A DNA stretch of 64,000 nucleotides from Rhynchopus euleeides (GCA_963210315.1 OY723244.1:1302001-1366000); one strand, 5' to 3'; numbered from the stretch's first letter, positions 38,401 to 53,400 are shown. A program made the numbers and translations. The notes: generated by a model from the sequence alone, not told the origin.

Positions 38401-41400
38401 CTGAAAATGGTGTCCGGGACCCGGGCGGCAGTGTCCGACCCCAGGGAAGTGCTGAAAATGGTGTGCGGGACCCGGGCGGCAGTGTCCGACCCCAGGGAAG
38501 TGTTGAAAATGGTGTCCGGCACCCAGGCGGCAGTGTCTGACCCCAGGGAAGTGCTGAAAATGGTGTCCGGGACCCGGGCGGCAGTGTCCGACCCCAGGGA
38601 AGTGCTGAAAATGGTGTCCGGGACCCAGGCGGCAGTGTCTGACCCCGGGGAAGTGCTGAAAATGGTGTCCGGGACCCGGGCGGCAGTGTCCGACCCCAGG
38701 GAAGTGCTGAAAATGGTGTCCGGGACCCGGGCGGCAGTGTCCGACCCCAGGGAAGTGTTGAAAATGGTGTCCGGGACCCAGGCGGCAGTGTCTGACCCCA
38801 GGGAAGTGCTGAAAATGGTGTCCGGGACCCAGGCGGCAGTGTCTGACCCCGGGGAAGTACTGAAGATGGTGTCCGGGACCCGGGCGGCAGTGTCCGACCC
38901 CAGGGAAGTGTTGAAAATGGTGTCCGGGACCCAGGTGGCAGTGTCTGACCCCAGGGAAGTGCTGAAAATGGTGTCCGGGACCCAGTCGGCAGTGTCTGAC
39001 CCCGGGGAAGTACTGAAAATGGTGTCCGGGACCCGGGCGGCAGTGTCCGACCCCAGGGAAGTGCTGAAAATGGTGTCCGGGACCCGGGCGGCAGTGTCCG
39101 ACCCCAGGGAAGTGCTGAAAATGGTGTCCGGGACCCAGGCGGCAGTGTCTGACCCCAGGGAAGTGCTGAAAATGGTGTCCGGGACCCAGGCGGCAGTGTC
39201 TGACCCCGGGGAAGTGCTGAAAATGGTGTCCGGGAAACGGGCGGCAGTGTCTGACCCCAGGGAAGTGCTGAAATGGGTGTCCGGGACCCAGGCGGCAGTG
39301 TCTGACCCCAGGGAAGTGCTGAAAATGGTGTCCGGGACCCGGGCGGCAGTGTCCGACCCCAGGGAAGTGCTGAAAATGGTGTCCGGGACCCAGGCGGCAG
39401 TGTCTGACCCCAGGGAAGTGCTGAAAATGGTGTCCGGGACCCAGGCGGCAGTGTCTGACCCCGGGGAAGTGCTGAAAATGGTGTCCGGGAACCGGGCGGC
39501 AGTGTCTGACCCCAGGGAAGTGCTGAAATGGGTGTCCGGGACCCAGGCGGCAGTGTCTGACCCCAGGGAAGTGCTGAAAATGGTGTCCGGGACCCAGTCG
39601 GCAGTGTCTGACCCCGGGGAAGTACTGAAAATGGTGTCCGGGACCCGGGCGGCAGTGTCCGACCCCAGGGAAGTGCTGAAATGGGTGTCCGGGACCCAGG
39701 CGGCAGTGTCTGACCCCAGGGAAGTGCTGAAAATGGTGTCCGGGACCCAGGCGGCAGTGTCTGACCCCGGGGAAGTGCTGAATATGGTGTCCGGGAACCC
39801 GGCGGCAGTGTCTGACCCCAGGGAAGTGCTGAAATGGGTGTCCGGGACCCAGGCGGCAGTGTCTGACCCCAGGGAAGTGCTGAAAATGGTGTCCGGGACC
39901 CAGTCGGCAGTGTCTGACCCCGGGGAAGTACTGAAAATGGTGTCCGGGACCCGGGCGGCAGTGTCCGACCCCAGGGAAGTGCTGAAATGGGTGTCCGGGA
40001 CGCAGGCGGCAGTGTCTGACCCCGGGGAAGTGCTGAAAATGGTGTCCGGGACCCGGGCGGCAGTGTCCGACCCCAGGGAAGTGCTGAAAATGGTGTGCGG
40101 GACCCGGGCGGCAGTGTCCGACCCCAGGGAAGTGTTGAAAATGGTGTCCGGCACCCAGGCGGCAGTGTCTGACCCCAGGGAAGTGCTGAAAATGGTGTCC
40201 GGGACCCGGGCGGCAGTGTCCGACCCCAGGGAAGTGCTGAAAATGGTGTCCGGGACCCAGGCGGCAGTGTCTGACCCCGGGGAAGTGCTGAAAATGGTGT
40301 CCGGGACCCGGGCGGCAGTGTCCGACCCCAGGGAAGTGCTGAAAATGGTGTCCGGGACCCGGGCGGCAGTGTCCGACCCCAGGGAAGTGTTGAAAATGGT
40401 GTCCGGGACCCAGGCGGCAGTGTCTGACCCCAGGGAAGTGCTGAAAATGGTGTCCGGGACCCAGGCGGCAGTGTCTGACCCCGGGGAAGTACTGAAGATG
40501 GTGTCCGGGACCCGGGCGGCAGTGTCCGACCCCAGGGAAGTGTTGAAAATGGTGTCCGGGACCCAGGTGGCAGTGTCTGACCCCAGGGAAGTGCTGAAAA
40601 TGGTGTCCGGGACCCAGTCGGCAGTGTCTGACCCCGGGGAAGTACTGAAAATGGTGTCCGGGACCCGGGCGGCAGTGTCCGACCCCAGGGAAGTGCTGAA
40701 AATGGTGTCCGGGACCCGGGCGGCAGTGTCCGACCCCAGGGAAGTGCTGAAAATGGTGTCCGGGACCCAGGCGGCAGTGTCTGACCCCAGGGAAGTGCTG
40801 AAAATGGTGTCCGGGACCCAGGCGGCAGTGTCTGACCCCGGGGAAGTGCTGAAAATGGTGTCCGGGAAACGGGCGGCAGTGTCTGACCCCAGGGAAGTGC
40901 TGAAATGGGTGTCCGGGACCCAGGCGGCAGTGTCTGACCCCAGGGAAGTGCTGAAAATGGTGTCCGGGACCCGGGCGGCAGTGTCCGACCCCAGGGAAGT
41001 GCTGAAAATGGTGTCCGGGACCCAGGCGGCAGTGTCTGACCCCAGGGAAGTGCTGAAATGGGTGTCCGGGACCCAGGCGGCAGTGTCTGACCCCAGGGAA
41101 GTGCTGAAAATGGTGTCCGGGACCCAGTCGGCAGTGTCTGACCCCGGGGAAGTACTGAAAATGGTGTCCGGGACCCGGGCGGCAGTGTCCGACCCCAGGG
41201 AAGTGCTGAAATGGGTGTCCGGGACGCAGGCGGCAGTGTCTGACCCCGGGGAAGTGCTGAAAATGGTGTCCGGGACCCGGGCGGCAGTGTCCGACCCCAG
41301 GGAAGTGCTGAAAATGGTGTGCGGGACCCGGGCGGCAGTGTCCGACCCCAGGGAAGTGTTGAAAATGGTGTCCGGCACCCAGGCGGCAGTGTCTGACCCC

Positions 41401-44400
41401 AGGGAAGTGCTGAAAATGGTGTCCGGGACCCGGGCGGCAGTGTCCGACCCCAGGGAAGTGCTGAAAATGGTGTCCGGGACCCAGGCGGCAGTGTCTGACC
41501 CCGGGGAAGTGCTGAAAATGGTGTCCGGGACCCGGGCGGCAGTGTCCGACCCCAGGGAAGTGCTGAAAATGGTGTCCGGGACCCGGGCGGCAGTGTCCGA
41601 CCCCAGGGAAGTGTTGAAAATGGTGTCCGGGACCCAGGCGGCAGTGTCTGACCCCAGGGAAGTGCTGAAAATGGTGTCCGGGACCCAGGCGGCAGTGTCT
41701 GACCCCGGGGAAGTACTGAAGATGGTGTCCGGGACCCGGGCGGCAGTGTCCGACCCCAGGGAAGTGTTGAAAATGGTGTCCGGGACCCAGGTGGCAGTGT
41801 CTGACCCCAGGGAAGTGCTGAAAATGGTGTCCGGGACCCAGTCGGCAGTGTCTGACCCCGGGGAAGTACTGAAAATGGTGTCCGGGACCCGGGCGGCAGT
41901 GTCCGACCCCAGGGAAGTGCTGAAAATGGTGTCCGGGACCCGGGCGGCAGTGTCCGACCCCAGGGAAGTGCTGAAAATGGTGTCCGGGACCCAGGCGGCA
42001 GTGTCTGACCCCAGGGAAGTGCTGAAAATGGTGTCCGGGACCCAGGCGGCAGTGTCTGACCCCGGGGAAGTGCTGAAAATGGTGTCCGGGAAACGGGCGG
42101 CAGTGTCTGACCCCAGGGAAGTGCTGAAATGGGTGTCCGGGACCCAGGCGGCAGTGTCTGACCCCAGGGAAGTGCTGAAAATGGTGTCCGGGACCCGGGC
42201 GGCAGTGTCCGACCCCAGGGAAGTGCTGAAAATGGTGTCCGGGACCCAGGCGGCAGTGTCTGACCCCAGGGAAGTGCTGAAAATGGTGTCCGGGACCCAG
42301 GCGGCAGTGTCTGACCCCGGGGAAGTGCTGAAAATGGTGTCCGGGAACCGGGCGGCAGTGTCTGACCCCAGGGAAGTGCTGAAATGGGTGTCCGGGACCC
42401 AGGCGGCAGTGTCTGACCCCAGGGAAGTGCTGAAAATGGTGTCCGGGACCCAGTCGGCAGTGTCTGACCCCGGGGAAGTACTGAAAATGGTGTCCGGGAC
42501 CCGGGCGGCAGTGTCCGACCCCAGGGAAGTGCTGAAATGGGTGTCCGGGACCCAGGCGGCAGTGTCTGACCCCGGGGAAGTGCTGAAAATGGTGTCCGGG
42601 ACCCGGGCGGCAGTGTCCGACCCCAGGGAAGTGCTGAAATGGGTGTCCGGGACCCAGGCGGCAGTGTCTGACCCTGGGGAAGTGCTGAAAATGGTGTCCG
42701 GGACCCGGGCGGCAGTGTCTGACCCCAGGGAAGTGCTGAAAATGGTGTCCGGGACCCAGGCGGCAGTGTCTGACCCCAGGGAAGTGCTGAAAATGGTGTC
42801 CGGGACCCGGGCGGCAGTGTCCGACCCCAGGGAAGTGCTGAAATGGGTGTCCGGGACCCAGGCGGCAGTGTCTGACCCCAGGGAAGTGCTGAAAATGGTG
42901 TCCGGGACCCGGGCGGCAGTGTCCGACCCCAGGGAAGTGCTGAAAATGGTGTCCGGGACCCAGGCGGCAGTGTCTGACCCCAGGGAAGTGCTGAAAATGG
43001 TGTCCGGGAACCGGGCGGCAGTGTCTGACCCCAGGGAAGTGCTGAAATGGGTGTCCGGGACCCAGGCGGCAGTGTCTGACCCCAGGGAAGTGCTGAAAAT
43101 GGTGTCCGGGACCCAGTCGGCAGTGTCTGACCCCGGGGAAGTACTGAAAATGGTGTCCGGGACCCGGGCGGCAGTGTCCGACCCCAGGGAAGTGCTGAAA
43201 TGGGTGTCCGGGACCCAGGCGGCAGTGTCTGACCCCGGGGAAGTGCTGAAAATGGTGTCCGGGACCCGGGCGGCAGTGTCCGACCCCAGGGAAGTGCTGA
43301 AATGGGTGTCCGGGACCCAGGCGGCAGTGTCTGACCCCAGGGAAGTGCTGAAAATGGTGTCCGGGACCCAGGCGGCAGTGTCTGACCCCGGGGAAGTGCT
43401 GAAAATGGTGTCCGGGAAACGGGCGGCAGTGTCTGACCCCAGGGAAGTGCTGAAATGGGTGTCCGGGACCCAGGCGGCAGTGTCTGACCCCAGGGAAGTG
43501 CTGAAAATGGTGTCCGGGACCCGGGCGGCAGTGTCCGACCCCAGGGAAGTGCTGAAAATGGTGTCCGGGACCCAGGCGGCAGTGTCTGACCCCAGGGAAG
43601 TGCTGAAAATGGTGTCCGGGACCCAGGCGGCAGTGTCTGACCCCGGGGAAGTGCTGAAAATGGTGTCCGGGAACCGGGCGGCAGTGTCTGACCCCAGGGA
43701 AGTGCTGAAATGGGTGTCCGGGACCCAGGCGGCAGTGTCTGACCCCAGGGAAGTGCTGAAAATGGTGTCCGGGACCCAGTCGGCAGTGTCTGACCCCGGG
43801 GAAGTACTGAAAATGGTGTCCGGGACCCGGGCGGCAGTGTCCGACCCCAGGGAAGTGCTGAAATGGGTGTCCGGGACCCAGGCGGCAGTGTCTGACCCCG
43901 GGGAAGTGCTGAAAATGGTGTCCGGGACCCGGGCGGCAGTGTCCGACCCCAGGGAAGTGCTGAAATGGGTGTCCGGGACCCAGGCGGCAGTGTCTGACCC
44001 TGGGGAAGTGCTGAAAATGGTGTCCGGGACCCGGGCGGCAGTGTCTGACCCCAGGGAAGTGCTGAAAATGGTGTCCGGGACCCAGGCGGCAGTGTCTGAC
44101 CCCAGGGAAGTGCTGAAAATGGTGTCCGGGACCCGGGCGGCAGTGTCCGACCCCAGGGAAGTGCTGAAATGGGTGTCCGGGACCCAGGCGGCAGTGTCTG
44201 ACCCCAGGGAAGTGCTGAAAATGGTGTCCGGGACCCGGGCGGCAGTGTCCGACCCCAGGGAAGTGCTGAAAATGGTGTCCGGGACCCAGGCGGCAGTGTC
44301 TGACCCCAGGGAAGTGCTGAAAATGGTGTCCGGGAACCGGGCGGCAGTGTCTGACCCCAGGGAAGTGCTGAAATGGGTGTCCGGGACCCAGGCGGCAGTG

Positions 44401-47400
44401 TCTGACCCCAGGGAAGTGCTGAAAATGGTGTCCGGGAACCGGGCGGCAGTGTCTGACCCCAGGGAAGTGCTGAAATGGGTGTCCGGGACCCAGTCGGCAG
44501 TGTCTGACCCCGGGGAAGTACTGAAAATGGTGTCCGGGACCCGGGCGGCAGTGTCCGACCCCAGGGAAGTGCTGAAATGGGTGTCCGGGACCCAGGCGGC
44601 AGTGTCTGACCCCGGGGAAGTGCTGAAAATGGTGTCCGGGACCCGGGCGGCAGTGTCCGACCCCAGGGAAGTGCTGAAATGGGTGTCCGGGACCCAGGCG
44701 GCAGTGTCTGACCCCGGGGAAGTGCTGAAAATGGTGTCCGGGACCCGGGCGGCAGTGTCCGACCCCAGGGAAGTGCTGAAATGGGTGTCCGGGACCCAGG
44801 CGGCAGTGTCTGACCCCGGGGAAGTACTGAAAATGGTGTCCGGGACCCGGGCGGCAGTGTCCGACCCCAGGGAAGTGCTGAAAATGGTGTCCGGGACCCG
44901 GGCGGCAGTGTCCGACCCCAGGGAAGTGCTGAAAATGGTGTCCGGGACCCAGGCGGCAGTGTCTGACCCCAGGGAAGTGCTGAAAATGGTGTCCGGGAAC
45001 CGGGCGGCAGTGTCTGACCCCAGGGAAGTGCTGAAATGGGTGTCCGGGACCCAGGCGGCAGTGTCTGACCCCAGGGAAGTGCTGAAAATGGTGTCCGGGA
45101 CCCAGTCGGCAGTGTCTGACCCCGGGGAAGTACTGAAAATGGTGTCCGGGACCCGGGCGGCAGTGTCCGACCCCAGGGAAGTGCTGAAATGGGTGTCCGG
45201 GACCCAGGCGGCAGTGTCTGACCCCGGGGAAGTGCTGAAAATGGTGTCCGGGACCCGGGCGGCAGTGTCCGACCCCAGGGAAGTGCTGAAATGGGTGTCC
45301 GGGACCCAGGCGGCAGTGTCTGACCCCAGGGAAGTGCTGAAAATGGTGTCCGGAACCCAGGCGGCAGTGTCTGACCCCGGGGAAGTGCTGAAAATGGTGT
45401 CCGGGAAACGGGCGGCAGTGTCTGACCCCAGGGAAGTGCTGAAATGGGTGTCCGGGACCCAGGCGGCAGTGTCTGACCCCAGGGAAGTGCTGAAAATGGT
45501 GTCCGGGACCCGGGCGGCAGTGTCCGACCCCAGGGAAGTGCTGAAAATGGTGTCCGGGACCCAGGCGGCAGTGTCTGACCCCAGGGAAGTGCTGAAAATG
45601 GTGTCCGGGACCCAGGCGGCAGTGTCTGACCCCGGGGAAGTGCTGAAAATGGTGTCCGGGAACCGGGCGGCAGTGTCTGACCCCAGGGAAGTGCTGAAAT
45701 GGGTGTCCGGGACCCAGGCGGCAGTGTCTGACCCCAGGGAAGTGCTGAAAATGGTGTCCGGGACCCAGTCGGCAGTGTCTGACCCCGGGGAAGTACTGAA
45801 AATGGTGTCCGGGACCCGGGCGGCAGTGTCCGACCCCAGGGAAGTGCTGAAATGGGTGTCCGGGACCCAGGCGGCAGTGTCTGACCCCGGGGAAGTGCTG
45901 AAAATGGTGTCCGGGACCCGGGCGGCAGTGTCCGACCCCAGGGAAGTGCTGAAATGGGTGTCCGGGACCCAGGCGGCAGTGTCTGACCCTGGGGAAGTGC
46001 TGAAAATGGTGTCCGGGACCCGGGCGGCAGTGTCTGACCCCAGGGAAGTGCTGAAAATGGTGTCCGGGACCCAGGCGGCAGTGTCTGACCCCAGGGAAGT
46101 GCTGAAAATGGTGTCCGGGACCCGGGCGGCAGTGTCCGACCCCAGGGAAGTGCTGAAATGGGTGTCCGGGACCCAGGCGGCAGTGTCTGACCCCAGGGAA
46201 GTGCTGAAAATGGTGTCCGGGACCCGGGCGGCAGTGTCCGACCCCAGGGAAGTGCTGAAAATGGTGTCCGGGACCCAGGCGGCAGTGTCTGACCCCAGGG
46301 AAGTGCTGAAAATGGTGTCCGGGAACCGGGCGGCAGTGTCTGACCCCAGGGAAGTGCTGAAATGGGTGTCCGGGACCCAGGCGGCAGTGTCTGACCCCAG
46401 GGAAGTGCTGAAAATGGTGTCCGGGACCCAGTCGGCAGTGTCTGACCCCGGGGAAGTACTGAAAATGGTGTCCGGGACCCGGGCGGCAGTGTCCGACCCC
46501 AGGGAAGTGCTGAAATGGGTGTCCGGGACCCAGGCGGCAGTGTCTGACCCCGGGGAAGTGCTGAAAATGGTGTCCGGGACCCGGGCGGCAGTGTCCGACC
46601 CCAGGGAAGTGCTGAAATGGGTGTCCGGGACCCAGGCGGCAGTGTCTGACCCCGGGGAAGTGCTGAAAATGGTGTCCGGGACCCGGGCGGCAGTGTCCGA
46701 CCCCAGGGAAGTGCTGAAATGGGTGTCCGGGACCCAGGCGGCAGTGTCTGACCCCGGGGAAGTACTGAAAATGGTGTCCGGGACCCGGGCGGCAGTGTCC
46801 GACCCCAGGGAAGTGCTGAAAATGGTGTCCGGGACCCAGGCGGCAGTGTCTGACCCCGGGAAAGTGTTGAAAATGGTGTCCGGGACCCGGGCGGCAGTGT
46901 CCGACCCCAGGGAAGTGCTGAAATGGGTGTCCGGGACCCAGGCGGCAGTGTCTGACCCCGGGGAAGTGCTGAAAATGGTGTCCGGGACCCGGGCGGCAGT
47001 GTCCGACCCCAGGGAAGTGCTGAAATGGGTGTCCGGGACCCAGGCGGCAGTGTCTGACCCCAGGGAAGTGCTGAAAATGGTGTCCGGGACCCGGGCGGCA
47101 GTGTCCGACCCCAGGGAAGTGCTGAAAATGGTGTCCGGGACCCAGGCGGCAGTGTCTGACCCCAGGGAAGTGCTGAAAATGGTGTCCGGGAACCGGGCGG
47201 CAGTGTCTGACCCCAGGGAAGTGCTGAAATGGGTGTCCGGGACCCAGGCGGCAGTGTCTGACCCCAGGGAAGTGCTGAAAATGGTGTCCGGGACCCAGTC
47301 GGCAGTGTCTGACCCCGGGGAAGTACTGAAAATGGTGTCCGGGACCCGGGCGGCAGTGTCCGACCCCAGGGAAGTGCTGAAATGGGTGTCCGGGACCCAG

Positions 47401-50400
47401 GCGGCAGTGTCTGACCCCGGGGAAGTGCTGAAAATGGTGTCCGGGACCCAGGCGGCAGTGTCTGACCCCAGGGAAGTGCTGAAAATGGTGTCCGGGACCC
47501 GGGCGGCAGTGTCCGACCCCAGGGAAGTGCTGAAATGGGTGTCCGGGACCCAGGCGGCAGTGTCTGACCCCGGGAAAGTGTTGAAAATGGTGTCCGGGAC
47601 CCGGGCGGCAGTGTCCGACCCCAGGGAAGTGCTGAAATGGGTGTCCGGGACCCAGGCGGCAGTGTCTGACCCCGGGGAAGTGCTGAAAATGGTGTCCGGG
47701 ACCCGGGCGGCAGTGTCCGACCCCAGGGAAGTGCTGAAATGGGTGTCCGGGACCCAGGCGGCAGTGTCTGACCCCAGGGAAGTGCTGAAAATGGTGTCCG
47801 GGACCCGGGCGGCAGTGTCCGACCCCAGGGAAGTGCTGAAAATGGTGTCCGGGACCCAGGCGGCAGTGTCTGACCCCAGGGAAGTGCTGAAAATGGTGTC
47901 CGGGAACCGGGCGGCAGTGTCTGACCCCAGGGAAGTGCTGAAATGGGTGTCCGGGACCCAGGCGGCAGTGTCTGACCCCGGGGAAGTGCTGAAAATGGTG
48001 TCCGGGACCCAGTCGGCAGTGTCTGACCCCGGGGAAGTACTGAAAATGGTGTCCGGGACCCGGGCGGCAGTGTCCGACCCCAGGGAAGTGCTGAAATGGG
48101 TGTCCGGGACCCAGGCGGCAGTGTCTGACCCCGGGGAAGTGCTGAAAATGGTGTCCGGGACCCGGGCGGCAGTGTCCGACCCCAGGGAAGTGCTGAAATG
48201 GGTGTCCGGGACCCAGGCGGCAGTGTCTGACCCCGGGGAAGTGCTGAAAATGGTGTCCGGGACCCGGGCGGCAGTGTCCGACCCCAGGGAAGTGCTGAAA
48301 TGGGTGTCCGGGACCCAGGCGGCAGTGTCTGACCCCGGGGAAGTACTGAAAATGGTGTCCGGGACCCGGGCGGCAGTGTCCGACCCCAGGGAAGTGCTGA
48401 AAATGGTGTCCGGGACCCAGGCGGCAGTGTCTGACCCCGGGAAAGTGTTGAAAATGGTGTCCGGGACCCGGGCGGCAGTGTCCGACCCCAGGGAAGTGCT
48501 GAAATGGGTGTCCGGGACCCAGGCGGCAGTGTCTGACCCCGGGGAAGTGCTGAAAATGGTGTCCGGGACCCGGGCGGCAGTGTCTGACCCCAGGGAAGTG
48601 CTGAAAATGGTGTCCGGGACCCAGTCGGCAGTGTCTGACCCCGGGGAAGTGCTGAAAATGGTGTCCGGGACCCGGGCGGCAGTGTCCGACCCCAGGGAAG
48701 TGCTGAAATGGGTGTCCGGGACCCAGGCGGCAGTGTCCGACCCCAGGGAAGCGCTGAAAATGGTGTCCGGGACCCGGGCGGCAGTGTCCGACCCCAGGGA
48801 AGTGCTGAAATGGGTGTCCGGGACCCAGGCGGCAGTGTCTGACCCCAGGGAAGTGCTGAAAATGGTGTCCGGGACCCGGGCGGCAGTGTCCGACCCCAGG
48901 GAAGTGCTGAAAATGGTGTCCGGGACCCAGGCGGCAGTGTCTGACCCCGGGGAAGTGCTGAAAATGGTGTCCGGGACCCGGGCGGCAGTGTCCGACCCCA
49001 GGGAAGTGCTGAAAATGGTGTCCGGGACCCAGGCGGCAGTGTCTGACCCCGGGGAAGTGCTGAAAATGGTGTCCGGGACCCGGGCGGCAGTGTCTGACCC
49101 CGGGGAAGTGCTGAAAATGGTGTCCGGGACCCGGGCGGCAGTGTCCGACCCCAGGGAAGTGCTGAAAATGGTGTCCGGGACCCAGGCGGCAGTGTCTGAC
49201 CCCGGGAAAGTGCTGAAAATGGTGTCCGGGACCCGGGCGGCAGTGTCCGACCCCAGGGAAGTGCTGAAATGGGTGTCCGGGACCCAGGCGGCAGTGTCTG
49301 ACCCCAGGGAAGTGCTGAAAATGGTGTCCGGGACCCGGGCGGCAGTGTCCGACCCCAGGGAAGTGCTGAAAATGGTGTCCGGGACCCAGGCGGCAGTGTC
49401 TGACCCCGGGGAAGTGCTGACAATGGTGTCCGGGACCCGGGCGGCAGTGTCCGACCCCAGGGAAGTGCTGAAAATGGTGTCCGGGACCCGGGCGGCAGTG
49501 TCCGACCCGAGGGAAGTGTTGAAAATGGTGTCCGGGACCCAGGCGGCAGTGTCTGACCCCAGGGAAGTGCTGAAAATGGTGTCCGGGACCCAGGCGGCAG
49601 TGTCTGACCCCGGGGAAGTGCTGAAAATGGTGTCCGGGACCCGGGCGGCAGTGTCCGACCCCAGGGAAGTGTTGAAAATGGTGTCCGGGACCCAGGTGGC
49701 AGTGTCTGACCCCAGGGAAGTGCTGAAAATGGTGTCCGGGACCCAGCCGGCAGTGTCTGACCCCGGGGAAGTGCTGAAAATGGTGTCCGGGACCCGGGCG
49801 GCAGTGTCTGACCCCAGGGAAGTGCTGAAATGGGTGTCCGGGACCCAGGCGGCAGTGTCTGACCCCGGGGAAGTGCTGAAATGGGTGTCCGGGACCCGGG
49901 CGGCAGTGTCCGACCCCAGGGAAGTGCTGAAATGGGTGTCCGGGACCCAGGCGGCAGTGTCTGACCCCGGGGAAGTGCTGAAAATGGTGTCCGGGACCCA
50001 GGCGGCAGTGTCTGACCCCAGGGAAGTGCTGAAAATGGTGTCCGGGACCCAGGCGGCAGTGTCTGACCCCGGGGAAGTGCTGAAAATGGTGTCCGGGACC
50101 CAGGCGGCAGTGTCTGACCCCAGGGAAGTGCTGAAAATGGTGTCCGGGACCCGGGCGGCAGTGTCCGACCCCAGGGAAGTGCTGAAAATGGTGTCCGGGA
50201 CCCAGGCGGCAGTGTCTGACCCCGGGAAAGTGCTGAAAATGGTGTCCGGGACCCGGGCGGCAGTGTCCGACCCCAGGGAAGTGCTGAAATGGGTGTCCGG
50301 GACCCAGGCGGCAGTGTCTGACCGCAGGGAAGTGCTGAAAATGGTGTCCGGGACCCGGGCGGCAGTGTCCGACCCCAGGGAAGTGCTGAAAATGGTGTCC

Positions 50401-53400
50401 GGGACCCAGGCGGCAGTGTCTGACCCCGGGGAAGTGCTGACAATGGTGTCCGGGACCCGGGCGGCAGTGTCCGACCCGAGGGAAGTGTTGAAAATGGTGT
50501 CCGGGACCCAGGCGGCAGTGTCTGACCCCAGGGAAGTGCTGAAAATGGTGTCCGGGACCCGGGCGGCAGTGTCCGACCCCAGGGAAGTGCTGAAAATGGT
50601 GTCCGGGACCCGGGCGGCAGTGTCCGACCCGAGGGAAGTGTTGAAAATGGTGTCCGGGACCCAGGCGGCAGTGTCTGACCCCAGGGAAGTGCTGAAAATG
50701 GTGTCCGGGACCCGGGCGGCAGTGTCCGACCCCAGGGAAGTGCTGAAAATGGTGTCCGGGACCCAGGCGGCAGTGTCTGACCCCGGGGAAGTGCTGAAAA
50801 TGGTGTCCGGGACCCGGGCGGCAGTGTCCGACCCCAGGGAAGTGTTGAAAATGGTGTCCGGGACCCAGGCGGCAGTGTCTGACCCCAGGGAAGTGCTGAA
50901 AATGGTGTCCGGGACCCGGGCGGCAGTGTCCGACCCCAGGGAAGTGTTGAAAATGGTGTCCGGGACCCAGGCGGCAGTGTCTGACCCCAGGGAAGTGCTG
51001 AAAATGGTGTCCGGGACCCAGGCGGCAGTGTCTGACCCCGGGGAAGTGCTGAAAATGGTGTCCGGGACCCGGGCGGCAGTGTCCGACCCCAGGGAAGTGT
51101 TGAAAATGGTGTCCGGGACCCAGGTGGCAGTGTCTGACCCCAGGGAAGTGCTGAAAATGGTGTCCGGGACCCAGGCGGCAGTGTCTGACCCCGGGGAAGT
51201 GCTGAAAATGGTGTCCGGGACCCACGCGGCAGTGTCTGACCCCAGGGAAGTGCTGAAAATGGTGTCCGGGACCCAGGCGGCAGTGTCTGACCCCGGGGAA
51301 GTGCTGAAAATGGTGTCCGGGACCCGGGCGGCAGTGTCCGACCCCAGGGAAGTGTTGAAAATGGTGTCCGGGACCCAGGCGGCAGTGTCTGACCCCAGGG
51401 AAGTGCTGAAAATGGTGTCCGGGACCCGGGCGGCAGTGTCCGACCCCAGGGAAGTGTTGAAAATGGTGTCCGGGACCCAGGCGGCAGTGTCTGACCCCGG
51501 GGAAGTGCTGAAAATGGTGTCCGGGACCCGGGCGGCAGTGTCCGACCCCAGGGAAGTGTTGAAAATGGTGTCCGGGACCCAGGTGGCAGTGTCTGACCCC
51601 AGGGAAGTGCTGCAAATGGTGTCCGGGACCCAGGCGGCAGTGTCTGACCCCGGGGAAGTGCTGAAAATGGTGTCCGGGACCCGGGCGGCAGTGTCTGACC
51701 CCAGGGAAGTGCTGAAATGGGTGTCCGGGACCCAGGCGGCAGTGTCTGACCCCGGGGAAGTGCTGAAATGGGTGTCCGGGACCCAGGCGGCAGTGTCTGA
51801 CCCCAGGGAAGTGCTGAAAATGGTGTCCGGGACCCGGGCGGCAGTGTCCGACCCCAGGGAAGTGCTGAAATGGGTGTCCGGGACCCAGGCGGCAGTGTCT
51901 GACCCCGGGGAAGTGCTGAAAATGGTGTCCGGGACCCAGGCGGCAGTGTCTGACCCCGGGAAAGTGCTGAAAATGGTGTCCGGGACCCGGGCGGCAGTGT
52001 CCGACCCCAGGGAAGTGCTGAAAATGGTGTCCGGGACCCAGGCGGCAGTGTCTGACCCCGGGGAAGTGCTGAAAATGGTGTCCGGGACCCGGGCGGCAGT
52101 GTCCGACCCCAGGGAAGTGTTGAAAATGGTGTCCGGGACCCAGGTGGCAGTGTCTGACCCCAGGGAAGTGCTGAAAATGGTGTCCGGGACCCAGGCGGCA
52201 GTGTCTGACCCCGGGGAAGTGCTGAAAATGGTGTCCGGGACCCGGGCGGCAGTGTCTGACCCCAGGGAAGTGCTGAAATGGGTGTCCGGGACCCAGGCGG
52301 CAGTGTCTGACCCCGGGGAAGTGCTGAAATGGGTGTCCGGGACCCAGGCGGCAGTGTCTGACCCCAGGGAAGTGCTGAAAATGGTGTCCGGGACCCGGGC
52401 GGCAGTGTCCGACCCCAGGGAAGTGCTGAAATGGGTGTCCGGGACCCAGGCGGCAGTGTCTGACCCCGGGGAAGTGCTGAAAATGGTGTCCGGGACCCAG
52501 GCGGCAGTGTCTGACCCCAGGGAAGTGCTGAAAATGGTGTCCGGGACCCGGGCGGCAGTGTCCGACCCCAGGGAAGTGCTGAAAATGGTGTCCGGGACCC
52601 AGGCGGCAGTGTCTGACCCCGGGAAAGTGCTGGAAATGGTGTCCGGGACCCGGGCGGCAGTGTCCGACCCCAGGGAAGTGCTGAAATGGGTGTCCGGGAC
52701 CCAGGCGGCAGTGTCTGACCCCAGGGAAGTGCTGAAAATGGTGTCCGGGACCCGGGCGGCAGTGTCCGACCCCAGGGAAGTGCTGAAAATGGTGTCCGGG
52801 ACCCAGGCGGCAGTGTCTGACCCCGGGGAAGTGCTGACAACGGTGTCCGGGACCCGGGCGGCAGTGTCCGACCCCAGGGAAGTGCTGAAAATGGTGTCCG
52901 GGACCCGGGCGGCAGTGTCCGACCCCAGGGAAGTGTTGAAAATGGTGTCCGGGACCCAGGCGGCAGTGTCTGACCCCAGGGAAGTGCTGAAAATGGTGTC
53001 CGGGACCCAGGCGGCAGTGTCTGACCCCGGGGAAGTGCTGAAAATGGTGTCCGGGACCCGGGCGGCAGTGTCCGACCCCAGGGAAGTGTTGAAAATGGTG
53101 TCCGGGACCCAGGCGGCAGTGTCTGACCCCAGGGAAGTGCTGAAAATGGTGTCCGGGACCCGGGCGGCAGTGTCCGACCCCAGGGAAGTGTTGAAAATGG
53201 TGTCCGGGACCCAGGCGGCAGTGTCTGACCCCAGGGAAGTGCTGAAAATGGTGTCCGGGACCCAGGCGGCAGTGTCTGACCCCGGGGAAGTGCTGAAAAT
53301 GGTGTCCGGGACCCGGGCGGCAGTGTCCGACCCCAGGGAAGTGTTGAAAATGGTGTCCGGGACCCAGGTGGCAGTGTCTGACCCCAGGGAAGTGCTGAAA

